Under the pieces are notes generated by a model. The model saw only the letters and a list, made by a program, of their open reading frames with translations, made no database searches and had not been told where the DNA came from. The translations under genes were made by a program, and so were the position numbers. From NCBI GenBank assembly GCA_004194705.1, contig SADC01000145.1, forward strand, positions 1 through 64,000: a stretch of DNA of 64,000 bases, in the 5' to 3' direction. Below, one piece after another: positions 1 through 12,700 of the stretch. Origin of the DNA: Ditylenchus dipsaci (Eukaryota; Nematoda; Chromadorea; Rhabditida; Anguinidae). Position 1 is the first letter of the stretch, and each line of letters starts with the position of its first letter.

Positions 1-59
1 GTAGCGCTCTAACGTTGGAAACAAAGAAGGCGGTCATTTGCGGCGGCTGAAACGGCCGC

Positions 60-1965
60 TAATCAAACGAAGCTCGCGAACAGTGTCAAGCTTCAAGGGA
101 GACGGTCAAAAAATATCCTGAAAAACAAAGAAGCGATTGTCGGAGCCGATGACACTGGCAGCCAAGTAAAGAGGGCAAGACTTAAGACAGGGAAGCATGA
201 TCAGATGAAGAAACGCTTATCGTGTGCACAAAAAAGTCAGAAGTCAAAATGTTCCGCTTACCGGCGAGTTGACAAAGGTTAATGCATCTGTTTTTCTGTT
301 GTATTTTTAGTTTATGGATCGAACTTTAGGAAAAGGCACTGCCGATACCGGCTCAGCGGGGTATTGTTGGATTTGAAGCGAGCAACGGTTGGCTAGAGAA
401 ATTCAAGGACCGTTTAAGACTGAGCAGGAGAAGCTTGAGCAGTCGATGTTGGGTCTCTCAGGGATTGCAGCTTCAAATTCTACAAGACTCTTTGGCTTCT
501 TTTTCGAGCGATGACATCTTCAACGCTAATGAGACTGGTCTTTCTGGCAACTCCTCCTAACAAGACGATGGCGATGGGGTGCGCGACAATTCACCCCCAG
601 CCGATTCACCCCCAGAGCCGATTCACCCCGACCGATTCACCCCGGCCGATTCACCCCAGCCGATTCACCCCGGGCGATTCACCCCAGGACGATTCACCCC
701 CAGCTATAATTCACCCCATCATTATTTATTAAAAAGACACACAAATATTCAAGGAGTTCTTTATTAGAGTAAATTTGGGAAAAATATTTGAAAGAGTATG
801 GTATATTAAACAGAACATGAAGTGAACTACTCTCCCATCATAAAATTCATTGCAATTCCTTTTAAATATCCACTGTGCTTCTGGCCTCGGCGTTCTCCAC
901 GATGTTGCGAATTCTTTCATAGACATTTGAAAGGTCGATGGAAATCTTGCTGCGTAATAACCCTTCGACGGCAAACTGCAAACCACGCATTATCTACCGA
1001 ATAAAATGAAAGCTTAGCTGTCCTACCGATGTAGTTCTTGACAAACCAGGTCATGACTGGGTACAGCTCTGCCCGCAAAACAGCCCAAAGTTCATCAGCG
1101 GCTGCACGAACACGAGATGTGGAACGTATCTGGAGCATCAAGACTAATAAGCATCATCCGTTTTCCCAAATGCCGTAAGCGGGGATCATTCCTAAATAAA
1201 AGATAGTTCTGAGTCTAAAAACCGACAACAATAAAGGCACACTACCTAAGAAGCCAGAATAGCTACCAGAGTTATTTGCTGATCAGCAGAAACACGAGGA
1301 TAATCGTCTTCTACGTCACTTGAGTAGGCCGATATCAAGCACCATTCGAAACCTGTGATTAATTGGATAAAGATTATAAGTCGTAAACACACAAGAGAGA
1401 ACAATAGCAATAAAAGCTACAGCAAAATAACAAAACTATGTCAACAAAAATAACCAGAACAAAGAGTAAGGGCTATTTGTCACAAAATAAGTTTTCGTTC
1501 AAATTTCAAATAATGTCTCAACAATAATAAGTGTGAACGACTGCGGTGAATCGGCCTGGGGTGAATCGTCCTGGGGTGAATCGGCCGGGTGAATCGGCTG
1601 GGGGTGAATCGGCTGGGGGTGAATCGGTCGGGGGTGAATCGGCCCCGGGGTGAATTGTCCTGGGGTGAATTGTCCGTGTCCCATGGCGATGACAGGTTGG
1701 TTATTATTTGTTGTTGTGACATATACTACATATCCCTATGTACACAGGTGATAGGTGCACTGGCGGAAAAAAAGTAAAGAACGAATCACTGTCCTCGTCT
1801 GTGCAAATATGTCCGGGACCGAAAAACTGCCGCTATTAGTCATTGGGAAGTCGGCCAAGCGAAGAGGTTTCAAGAACGAAAACTGCCGGTGAACTATGAA
1901 GCCAACAAGAAAGCTTGGATGACTGGTGCCATCTTGAATCACAATTGAAGAAGTGGGACAGGTAG
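60..1965 (+). pseudogene. Tigger/pogo-type DDE transposase, decayed and split by an inserted element
   Basis: Several frames together read as a Tigger-family transposase. At about 100-170 a CENP-B-type helix-turn-helix piece contains LKNKEAI. At about 225-290 another frame gives QNVPLTGEL. At 371-560 comes GFEASNGWLEKFKDR, then DIFNANETGL, which matches the DIFNADETGL catalytic block of the family with D changed to N. The frame stops at 558-560. The homology resumes at about 1745 and at 1780-1945 reads [26 protein letters not shown] and NKKAWMTGAI, all in the expected order. The 1106 bp between the two halves are a separate foldback-type element. The C-terminal part after NKKAWMTG is missing. 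The copy cannot be functional because of stops and at least three frame changes. Family assignment rests on motif recall; confidence is high. Confidence 0.8.
577..1682. mobile_element. Foldback-type element with CGATTCACCCC tandem-repeat inverted ends
   Basis: The left end (about 583-720) repeats a 12-16 bp unit CGATTCACCCC(C)AGC. The right end (about 1537-1676) carries the same unit in reverse complement. The outermost bases are also inverted (GACAATTCACCCC on both sides). The 9-bp direct repeat ATGGCGATG lies immediately outside, at 568-576 and 1683-1691, a target-site duplication in the MULE/Foldback size range. It sits inside the Tigger transposase gene. The interior of about 800 bp has only weak coding traces on the minus strand (about 890-1141, including WFVKNYIGR, which resembles the MULE C-terminal region). 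I see no intact transposase. Confidence 0.8.
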
Positions 1966-2239
1966 CTGTTGTTTACTCTTGCGTTATTCTTCCTTCAGTA
2001 GCCGGTCTACCTCGCTTCGTTTGCACTCTAGTTTTCTAGTCCTTGCTTTTTTCCGGATAGACAATTAGGTGTTCCAGCTTCATAATCATCACAGCATGTT
2101 TGCAAGCCCTTTTTTCATTTCAGTCACACAATTGCAATCGTAGAAATTTGTAAACTTTTTGACGGATAGACATAGACAAACTTTTTTGGAGCTCACAGTA
2201 CCAAAATAACAGATCAATATATCGTATAATTGTTTTAAG

Positions 2240-3730
2240 CTCTGTGTAGAGTGCAACTAAATCATCACCTTCGGAGCAGAACGGAGTTGGCAAGAGGTAG
2301 GTAAAAGTACTGCTAGCAAACTTGACCACACCACTATTTCCTCGGCGTAACTCATAAGCTTCACGAAACATGTCAGGTGGTATGTCGGGTACTTGCGAAG
2401 GTGTCTTGAAGAATCCAAATTAAGGGTTGTATGAGTTTTAAAATTTGCAAACCTGATAGTCAGGACAGGCACTACAATTTCCCATTATTTGCTTCATCAA
2501 AAGCATGAATTCGGCTAAAACCAGCTTTCGACGGAGTGTGTGGCAATCCTTGATGACTCTGTTGCGGCTTTCTAATACATTGTTAGTGGCATTGGTAGAC
2601 GAGAAAGCTTCGAACCATCCTGAGCAGCTTGAATCTATCCACTGTTGAAAGAAGTAGTCTGAAAAAGAGCTGGTTTCACTGCTCATGCCGTTCCAGTAAT
2701 TTTTCAGCAGACTAGCAGCTGAAAACCAAAGTATCATCAAATTTGACCGATCAAGATCGAACCGACCTTTCTGAACTCATCTTCTGATGTGGCGTAGCGA
2801 GGCACAGATATCGCACTCATTCTCTTGCTTTGACTTTAGCTGTCGTGTGTTTTTATTTTTCCTGACATTCCTCTGCACATGAACGAAGCACATTGCGCGC
2901 TTTGAGCCTGGACAGACACTAGATACGGCTGGAAAAATAATGTCAAGTCGATCAAAGAGAGAACGAAAATTTCAAACCACTTGTGATAGATGAATCTCCG
3001 TCGCCATAATGACAGATGGCTGATATCATCACCACATATTGCTCGCATAAAGCACTCATCAGCCATTTGTTTTCGCTGGAAACCAAGGCTGCGTAGGTCA
3101 TAAAGAATTTTCCGTTTAAATCTGAAAAGCTGGCAACCTATAATAATCACACGATAAATTGAGCTCAGAATATGACAGAGTACCATCAAAGTATATCCAA
3201 GCCAGTTAAGTTTGTAGGTTGAATCGACTTGAATCGATGTAGAGCTTCTTTGAAGGTTTTGAAGACGTGCTGTAGTTTATAAGGCAAAATTCTAAATAAG
3301 GCAAAATTCGTCTCTCTGACAGAAGTAGCCGGCGACAAATGCTTTGTTTTCTCCTACCGGAATCACCAAATTTGTTTGAGCATACTTTTGCAGATCCAGC
3401 ATTGTCAGCGTTGGACGATTTTTTTTCTTTTGTAGACAAAATTTTCGATCTACTTCAACCGTGGAATACTTCCGACGCCTACTGTCTCCTGCAAAAAATA
3501 AGTTTAACGTGCGATTCAGTCTTTGATTGTTTCCTTGATTGGTGAGCTGAGTCCTTGCTCCTCATCATTGTGTTTTACGTGTGCTGAATCAAAGCTAAAC
3601 GATTCGACGATGATACTGTTTGAGTCACATGGCCTTCGAACACGGATTAACGCAGAGCATTTGTATCCCTTTCTTTGCGAGTACAAGAATTTGTAATAGG
3701 CGATGAAATGTTTCTCCAAATTAACAGACT
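2240..3730 (-). pseudogene. MULE-type transposase, decayed
   Basis: On the minus strand several frames give a degenerate Mutator-like transposase. The N-terminal region (3719-3516) contains GYKCSALIRVRRPCD followed by a His-rich stretch. The middle region (about 2935-2835) contains PGSKRAMCFVHVQRNVRKN, the usual C-x-x-H-V segment after the second catalytic aspartate. The C-terminal region (2740-2438) contains TNNVLESRNRVIKD, the characteristic TNN-x-x-E-x-x-N motif, followed by a CPDYQVC cysteine pair that could be a SWIM relic. Frame changes and stops separate the blocks. It is not flanked by obvious terminal repeats. It is distinct from the MULE at 36.2-38.2 kb. Confidence 0.65.
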
Positions 3731-3739
3731 TGCTCCTAG

Positions 3740-6700
3740 ATAAACGAAATTAAGCTTAGGTAAACAATGAATAGTTTATCATTTTTGGTCCAGGTGCCTT
3801 TGTTTGCATTCAACCATTCTTCGAAGCTGTCTTCATCTTCAAATTGACGTATAAGCAAGTATTCACGCTCTGCTTGGCGTTTTTTGACTTGTGATAGCGT
3901 ACCAAATTCTTCCATCTGGCATCAACTAAAAGAGAAATTTAAACAACTATAAAATCATCCATAAACTAATGAATTTTCACAAACTTCGTGCGCGTAAAAA
4001 GGGTAGCTATCTCTACTCCTGTTGGACCCAAGGTGATAAGGCTCTGGCATACATACTTTGTAACTTTGCTATTTTAGCGTTTTCAAGGTATGATTATCGG
4101 ATATTTTTACGTGTATGAGATAGTCAAACGATAGATTCGATTGGATTCTTAAAATAACAATTTTCTATCTGGCAGGTGAAAGGTAACAAGTTGAACAGCT
4201 ATGGAACGGGAATTAAGCATTTCCGTTATGGAAAACCTATGCTTTATCAGTAAAATAGCTATAGAAAACATGATCTGCTGGAAAATCTATCAAAAACAGG
4301 CTTAGAATGACAAAAAATCAAATATGGAACTAGAAATAAGTAATTTGGTACTAGAAATAAGTATTTTCAAAAAAAATCGATTTTGGTACTAGGAATGAAA
4401 TTGTGTACTATGAAATTCTGTGCCAGAATATACATTTGTCACAAAACGTCTTCGAGGTGTTAAGAGAACGCGAAAAAACAGTTCTTCAAAAAATTCTTCA
4501 GTCTGAGATATAGATCCTCAAAGTAGGGTTGTCGAGGTGTTAAAAAAGCTGTTTTGAAAAATCTGCTGCAGAGGATAAATAATAGGGAGGTTGCAGCATA
4601 TCGCTTCCTTCTAGACTGCTGTATTGTTGTTGTTGGCCAAAGAACAGAGCTATTCTTTGCAAATGTTTATTAATCTGTTTTTGGCATGGTCGCATATTAA
4701 ATTTATCTGTTCGTTGTCAATAAGCTCAAACTTAACCATTGCGCACAAACTTGTATCTGAGTGATCACAATTTCATGGACAATTTTTGATTTTAAGTTTG
4801 CTTTTATTGACTTGCTATCCTTGTTGGGTTTTATGCTTAGGTAGGTAAGAGTTGGTCAAATATGTTCTTAGAAGCTGAAAAAAGCTTTCCCATATTTTTT
4901 CATTCTTCATTTTTTTCTTTTTTGTTTATAATTTCCAGCCATTATCACTCAATTAGCAAAAACACTCATCTCACTTTTTTCCCTTCCTCTCGAAAAAATT
5001 AGCAGTAGTCATCAGTGTGTGACTCATTGGGTGCAAACCTTGTATAATCTGGTTGCAAAATTTCCGCTATTGCTTCCTTTCAAAATTAAACCTATGTCAA
5101 AGAAAAATCAAGACCGCCGTCTCCCATGTTGTTGTTCACCATCCTGTCATGCTCAAGCATCTACTAAAAAAACACACACAGCGCACACAGTTCTTCTCCT
5201 TGTTTACAATGGGGCTAAACAGCGCAATGCAAACAGATGACCCCTATTTTCGGGGCTGTTGACACTTCCATTGCGTGTCCTCTACAATGGATCATCCGAT
5301 TTAGCTGTCTGATCAGCTGTGAATTAGCTCTTTCTTGAGTTTACCCTACCACCTAACAGAAGATATTAGGTATTGTTCTTCAATAAATTCAGTTTTTTCA
5401 ACTTTTTTGGCGAAATTTTTTAAGTTTATACTTAAAACTCCCATTTTTGGTCGGTATCCTTTAGAAAAATTTCAAAATTTAAACTTTTTTGCATTGATCT
5501 TCTGTGATTCGAAAAATCAAAATTTTCAAATTTACAACAGCTAAATTAGTTTAAATTTTCAGGCTTTATACCATGAAGCTAGCGGAGTGGACCAAATAGA
5601 TCAGCCGATCTTGCTGTCTGGTCAGCTGTAAATATTGGCCTGCACCCATGGACGTAGTCCAGTATTATCGTTTGGTTAAAAAATTGCCTTCGCGAGAGTA
5701 TTTTAGCAAACTCAAAATATTTTTTACTGGACCCAAGATGTGGGTCTATTTTGGAAAATCAACCAACGTTTCGGTACATTTACATTTTACCAAACACTTT
5801 GCCGTCAAGGTTGGCGAATTTTAAGCATGACCAGATGGATCTGCCGGCTGTAAACACGGCTCTATTTGTTGCGACAACCATTTATTCGGTGGTAGCCGCT
5901 GATGGTCAGAGTCAAAAGTATGTGCGCATGTCTGTATTTTATGTGTCTGCGCATCCATTTATTGGATGAGCAAGTGCTCCCCCAGTCAGGGGCAGAGTGA
6001 TGGGGGATTGTTGATTCATTTCCTGCCCCCTCCGATTTGATTCAGCCTAACGTTTGTTACTGTCTAACTGCCAGCCTGCCTGGCTGATGTGTTGCCTGGT
6101 GTTGCTGTGGTTGCTTTCTGTAATTTAATTTTGTGCTGCTACTATTACTGCTGTTCTTTTCAGACTACTGCATTTAGCCTTAGAAAAGAATGAAAATTTT
6201 CGTCTAAATCTTTTTGTTTGTCTGTTTTTTTTGGTTTAGTTTTGTTGTTGAAAGGAAGTGTTGTATGATGAGCATATTTTAGGGCTGATCAATTTCAGAT
6301 TTTGAAATGGGTTTGTAGTAGCGTGCGTGCTACTTATAGTTAGTTAGTTTTTAATACGAAATATTATGTTAAACTGTTAACTGTAAATTCAATTGTGTAT
6401 TTCTAATAACTGGTGGTAGATACTTTCCCCAATTGTCAACTTTTCGTTTGTAAATTAAAACTTTTTAATTTTCTGTTTATGATTTTTTTTATAAAAGCCA
6501 GATCATATCCGTGGCGTGATCTACCAAACCTACAGCACCAATAAATCAGGTTTAAATCTAACTTTTGTTTATTTTTTGTCAATTTTTACTTCATTTTATT
6601 TTTCTTGATTTTTAAATATTATTTGAAAATTCTGTGCTATACTTTCGGTAGTCTTGGCAAGGGCTACAATCTTGCTTTAACATAATTTTTTCTTGGAATT

Positions 6701-7438
6701 TTTTTAGGATTATTACCACTGAAGTATGCACTGGCAGAACTATTTTCATGTAAAATTATGACAGAATTTAACCGCTTACTAGGCTCAGAAGGGCTAATCG
6801 ACTGGAAATGAATAAAATATATGAAGATCGTAACAAATTAACTAACCGAACCTAACTCTATTAGCTGCACTGCTCATAGCCAACTGTGACTCTCACAGTT
6901 ATTGTTTTCCCAATAATTATTCAACTCTGCTATTTTAGCACAAGCAAATACATAACGATTTGAAATAAATCTGTAATTTTTTCGTCTCGTAGATTATGAT
7001 TAACTATGAGCTGTTCATTCTCACACTTAATTCCTACATTATAGTTCTGAGCCAACATCAACCTCTTGCAAAATTAGCAACATTTAACCCTTTTTGCATC
7101 TTTTTTACTGCTCAACTCCCTCAAGAACACCACCACAAACAACCACCACCAATTACTAATGCCCTCTTGATGTCCAAGTTGGCGTTCATGACTCATAAAG
7201 GCAAAAAATAAACAACAGAAGAAAATAACTATTTTCCACTTATTCACCTTGTGTCCCCTCCAATTACACTCACTTTTCCCTTCTCTCCCTGTCTAATCAT
7301 CGATCCTTTTTGGCCAAGCCCTTTAAAAGAGTAGTCACATGAGGCACATCAGAACGGTGGCAATGCTGATTAACCTGAGCCTTCATTAAAGTGATATGGT
7401 CATTTATGTACCTGATTATAGTAAGGCTTGGTGGTGTA
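3740..7438. other. Intergenic, no gene recognised
   Basis: No convincing coding region was found. Two diverged direct copies of a GATC-rich block (GATTTAGCTGTCTGATCAGCTG near 5298, and a relative near 5606) are about 310 bp apart; their meaning is unknown. The remainder is AT-rich single-copy-looking sequence. Confidence 0.5.
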
Positions 7439-7442
7439 CTGC

Positions 7443-7683
7443 TTAAAGGGCCATGGCCACGCGTTCTGCATTGTCCCCGTCAATTAAAAAAAATTCGCCT
7501 AATCATTGAACTTCGGTAGGGATTTTCCAGCTTGGTTTCGAACAAAACAAGGCCTAGAATTTGATTTTAGGTATAGTTGTGTTAGAAACAAAGTGGAAAA
7601 ATCCGTAAAGAAGTTCAATGATTGGGAATTTTTTTTGAATTGGCGGGGGACAACCGTTGTCGGAGAAGGCGATGGCCCTTTAA
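7443..7683. mobile_element. TTAA-flanked palindromic MITE (copy 1)
   Basis: A hairpin element begins TTAAAGGGCCATGGCCACGC and ends with its near reverse complement, with TTAA on both sides. Related copies lie at 9389-9620 and 15942-16179. TTAA duplication is the piggyBac signature; no transposase is present. Confidence 0.7.
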
Positions 7684-7689
7684 GCATGT

Positions 7690-8850
7690 GATGATTTGAT
7701 GATTTGTGATTATTTACCTGTGTGACATTTTTAAGTTCTGAATTTTTTTTCAGATTTAACATTCTAATTTTGCTAGAATTTTTCTGTTGTATGGATATGT
7801 AATGTGTTTTCTAAAAATCTGAATCGCCACCCAAAAACTTTGATATTTGTCTCGATAAAGGTACCTTTCACATGATTTTTTGTTCTGAAACCACCATGTA
7901 TCTAAATCTGACTGAAAAAAATTATTTTATAAAATAATACTTGGTTGCTGTGGTTTGACCTGAACTTTGATGATCGACATTTTAAAGCCTTGGCATTCCA
8001 ATTTTAGGTCATACCTCGGCAAGCAAGTTTTTTTGAAATTCTGTTTTGTGATTCATTTTTCTCGGAAATTTTCAGCCTTACAAAAAAGTTTGCACAAAAA
8101 GGTCATTTTTACTCAGGTTCGAATCCACCCTTGTGCAAAATTTCTCGAGGTTAATTTTGCAACTATAAATTGTGTGGGCCAACAACCCCTAGATAAGCCC
8201 ATGAATATGTCCATTGACCCAATGTGTGTGGACTGTAAGAGAAAAGCGGTCAACTAATTGATCTAGTTATCTGCTATCCCCTTACCTTGCTTTCAATCAA
8301 TACTTCCTTTCCCATGTGTTTGGCTGAAGAGAAAAAAGTAAAGGAAAGGGTTGACCTTGACTGTGTGCAAGACGCAATACTAGAGGTTTTTTGTATGTGT
8401 GTGCGAAATATGAAGCAATAATAATATTGAATTGTTTGCTTGTATGATCCACTACTACTGTCCTTGACACTCCATTGTTGTTTCCACACTTTTTGACTTT
8501 TTGACTTTTGGACACTCTTTTGTGTGAATTGTAAGATTGTCACAGCCATTTAAACCTCAAGCATTGAACAGACCGCAAACGCCAAATAACACCCGCATCC
8601 AGCTTTTTAAAAAATATATTTTTTTGTTTCTTTTGCTAAAAAAATTATATTGCTAACCACCACTTTCATATACACGCCTGTTTCCTGTCCAGCATCCCCA
8701 GCCTAGATCTATGTATTGATCAGTGCAGGCAATGGGTGGTGTCATTAATTTTTCCTTTGTTTTTTTAATGATTCCAAAAATAACTGCTATTGTTTTAATT
8801 TAGTTTAACCTATTTCTAAAAATTTGAAAATATATATATATATTTTCTAG
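7690..8850. other. Upstream region of the ced-1-like gene, ending in a splice acceptor
   Basis: No gene is seen. A (TA)n run at about 8831-8842 leads into TATTTTCTAG (8841-8850), a good 3' splice site 18 bp before the start codon at 8869. The mature 5' end is therefore made by cis-splicing from an upstream untranslated exon or by spliced-leader addition; the sequence alone does not decide. Confidence 0.45.
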
Positions 8851-8868
8851 CTGGTGCGGCTACTAAAA

Positions 8869-9784
8869 ATGGCTCTTTGGCCTATTTTACTGGCTTTTGT
8901 TTCTATATTACCATTAGCAAATGCATTTTCTGAACCACACACAGATATTGACCTAGCAGGTCCCAATGTCTGCACTTTTGAGGAGCAGCAGGAGAAAATA
9001 GTGCTGGAGAAGTATGATAGGGTGGTCCAATTAGTAACAACCACATGGTGTCCAGACTTCAGCCAAGGCTTCCAGTGCAAGGTCAAAAAGTAGGTTATGA
9101 TTAGTGAGAAAAAAATGAGAAAAAAGAAAGAATTAGTATAAAACTTTTATAAGAACTTTTTAAAATTGGTAAAGAGAAGCAAACTAAGGTTAACAACTCG
9201 GAAAGGGTACCCGTTAAATGTGGCCTACGCATATAATAAATCTGGTATTCCTCTGAGCCCTTTGCTTGGAATGGATACTTTGTATTAAAACATAGAATGT
9301 TTCAAATAAAACCAATTTGAATTCACTATAATTTTTTTATATCTGATTTTTGGGTTATTAGGATATTCATGAGTATGCAGAATACTGCTTAAAGGGGCAT
9401 GCCCACGCTAATAAGAGGTGGTTTCCGGGAATTCAAATTTTTTTCCTGATCATTGAACTTATGTACGGATTTTTCAACTTAACAAAACAAGGTCTAGAAC
9501 TAAATTCTAGGCTTTTTTTGTTAGAAACCAAGTTAAAAAATCCGTACACAAGTTAGGAAAAAATAATAATAATTAGGAAAAATTTTTGAATTTCCGGGTA
9601 GCGTGGACATGCTCCTTTAAGCAGAGTTTTTAACAAGGGGACATAATCCACATAATTGACAGTCAAATTGCTGTGTTTAGATCTGGGAAAAGAGTATCCT
9701 ACAAGTCAGTACCAAAGATGGTGTCAGTGCTGGTCACTAGATGCTGCAAGGGCTACAGGCAGACTGCTGAGAGCACCTGCAAAC
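8869..9784 (+). CDS. ced-1: Exons 1-2 of the ced-1-like gene: signal peptide and EMI domain
   Basis: Residues 1-19 ([19 protein letters not shown]) form a signal peptide. The EMI domain follows: [10 protein letters not shown] opens it, [14 protein letters not shown] is in the middle, and exon 2 supplies [15 protein letters not shown] and the closing [14 protein letters not shown]. The CCxGY motif near the domain end is diagnostic. Exon 1 ends at 9089 with GTAGGT and exon 2 starts at 9681 after TGTTTAG. The 591-bp intron contains a TTAA-type MITE. Confidence 0.92.
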
Positions 9785-12700
9785 GTAAGCTACATTTTGT
9801 GATGCTCATCAATTTTAAATTTGCGATTTCGCAAAAAAACCCCAGTTTTAATTTTTGATAAATAAGTGTGTTTTCATTTACTGATAATTTAACCAGCCAA
9901 TTCAAGAGATGCAAAAATTTCCAATTATTGCTTTTCAGCAATCTGTGATCCTTCTTGCAAAAAAGGAGAATGCATTGAACCCAACAAATGTCAGTGTTTC
10001 GATGGTTATGGAGGAGACACATGCTCAGCCAGTAAGTTAGTTGAAAATGAGGCGACCAGTCGCATACCCAGAGGAAATATCGGGAACCTTTTTATTTAAA
10101 AATTATGGAAGATTTAGGTTTTATTTTAAAGGATTTGGCTAAAATTAATTCGCAAAATTAACTTTTTATGGGCTAAGCTCTGATAATCAACTTGAATCTT
10201 TGGTTAAAGATTTTGTGATTACTCACCTAGTGCCCTCACTCCAATTTCGGACTGTAGATTATTCAAAGCTCAATTCACCCAAAATTTATTATTCAGAATG
10301 TCCACTTGGCTCCTGGGGACCCAGCTGCAAAAAGAACTGTCAGAACTGCCAGAATGGCGCGTCTTGCGATCCAGTCACGGGCAAATGCATCTGTGCTGAT
10401 GGTTTGTTTTGTCATTAAAATCTAACCTGAAAATTTTCAAACCCCAAATTTTCAGGCTTCACAGGCGATAACTGTGAGCAAGTGTGTGAAGACGGCAAAT
10501 ATGGCACCAACTGTAGCCAGCAGTGCCTGTGCCAGAACGGAGGCAAATGCAATCCTGTGAATGGGGAGTGCGAGTGCAAACCTGGCTACTCTGGCAAACA
10601 CTGTCTGCATAGGTGTGAAAAGGTTGGCGGTGATGGTCTATAATTGCATATTTTTATAACTGTAATTATTATTGTAGGACAAGCCAGAAGAAGGTTGTCT
10701 GTACGAATGTGCTTGTGAGAATAATGGAAAATGCAATCAGAAGGATGGGACATGCACCTGTCTTCCTGGATTCTCGGTGAGTAATTTGCTGTGTTCAAGT
10801 GATTCACTGTTCTCAAAATGTCCTTGAATTAAAGTTTGTTATGGAGCACGGATGGATTGCACCACAAAAAAAATCGGAACGGAAATACGCAAAATGCTTA
10901 AATATTTAGTATTTGTCGGACATTTTACCTAAAACATAATCAATAATCTTTTTTTTTGAAAGTTCTTCCATATCATCTAAAACACACAAAAAATCCTGAA
11001 AAAAATTCCAGCCAAAGTAACAACCGGAATTTATCAGCGACATCTCCTTCACTTAAAACAAAACAACAAATGTCGCCCAGGATCTTTTCAACGAGTAAAA
11101 ATTGCAAAGTAACGTAGAGGTTTCAAAAAGGTTTTGCCAATTTTAAGGGAATAACTTATTTCAATGAACTTATTTTAACATAAGCAAAACTTTCGTGGCA
11201 GGACAAACAATTCAAATTATAAAAACCCGGCTGGACAATTTTAGCTGTTTTGCAAAGCCGTGGTATTTGGATAACAGTACAACTGAAAGTATTTTTTATT
11301 TTGTAGGGAGAACTATGTGAAGAAAAGTGCAAACCCGGTTTCTTCGGCCAGAACTGTGAGCAAAAGTGTGATTGCTTAAATGAGAATGGATGTGACCCAG
11401 CCACCGGCAAATGCACTTGCATAGGATTTACTGGCGACCGGTGCAGAAAACCATGTCCTAAAGGGTTCTATGGACTGGAGGTGGGATTTTATAAAGAACA
11501 AAGTAAAATTTTACCACAAAAATAATAATTTCTTTTGCAGTGCTTTGAGAGTTGCAGCTGCGGAGGGGATGAAAACGCAAAATGTGAACGCTTTAATGGC
11601 ACCTGCATTTGCTCTGATGGCTTCAAAGGCGCGCACTGCACTAAAAAAGGTCACTGAATATTCAAAAACCCCGTTAAGTCCACCTCTATCGATTTATTCA
11701 CACAGAGTCTTTAAAAAAATATATTGCACATTTGACATTGATGACATATATATTTCAGTTTGCCCAGACGACAAATTTGGAATTAACTGTGACCGGACAT
11801 GTGCGTGTAACGTAGCCAACACCGAAATGTGCCATCCTATCACTGGTTCATGTTCATGCAAAGCTGGTTTTACTGGAGCTGGCTGTAATTCCGTCTGTCC
11901 TCAACTGTACTATGGCAAGAACTGTGCCACAGTCTGCGACTGTAATTTCAACAATGGCGCTTCTTGTGATCCTATTTCTGGCGAGGTATGTTCTACAGGT
12001 TGTCCTAACAATTTTAAATGGGCAACGCTTTTTTGCAGCTAAACGACTTTTTGCAGCTAAAACCCTGTTAAACTCTGTGAAATTACAACCCTGTGCTGAT
12101 GGCTTAGTTGGATTAGCCATGAGCCTTGGCAACATTGATACCAAATTGAATATAAAACATAAAATATTTGAGTAAAAAATAAGGTACACCCAGGAGGATT
12201 TGAATCCGTGAGTTCAAAATATTCGCATTATGATTTTCACCCGCCCCTCCTTAACTTTATAAAAAATCCTTGGTAAAAACAACAATAAAAACATAAATGG
12301 CTACGAAAAGTCGTTTTGCTGCAGGAAAAATTCGTTTAGCTGCAAAAAAAGCTTTTCCCGTTTTAAAGCCTGTCTTGCCCATATTTTTTCTGCATATTCT
12401 TTTGAAAAAATGTGCTTTTAAATATTGGCAATGCTTGCTGAAAACATTTGTTTGGTATATACTATATAGAGTCAAAAATAGTTTTTTTGTTCTCTGCCCT
12501 CGGGCAATCTGTTCAAATGTGACCAAAGAGTATCTAGTTTCTAACCTAAGTTTGGGCACTTTTGGTCAGGAACGTAAATCCCTTTTCTGGACCGGACAGA
12601 CTCTCCCCTCTCATTCTCGCTCTTTGAAAAAGTTATGTGCAGAAAAGTTATAATATTAATTGTTTTTAGTGCATCTGCCCACCTGGTTACAAAGGTCCCA

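Noticed and set aside
511..767. Proline-rich repeat proteins from the CGATTCACCCC array
   Set aside because: They are translations of a tandem-repeat terminal array of a mobile element, not genes.
8112..8130. GGTTCGAATCC, a perfect tRNA B box
   Set aside because: No A box or tRNA fold around it; likely chance.
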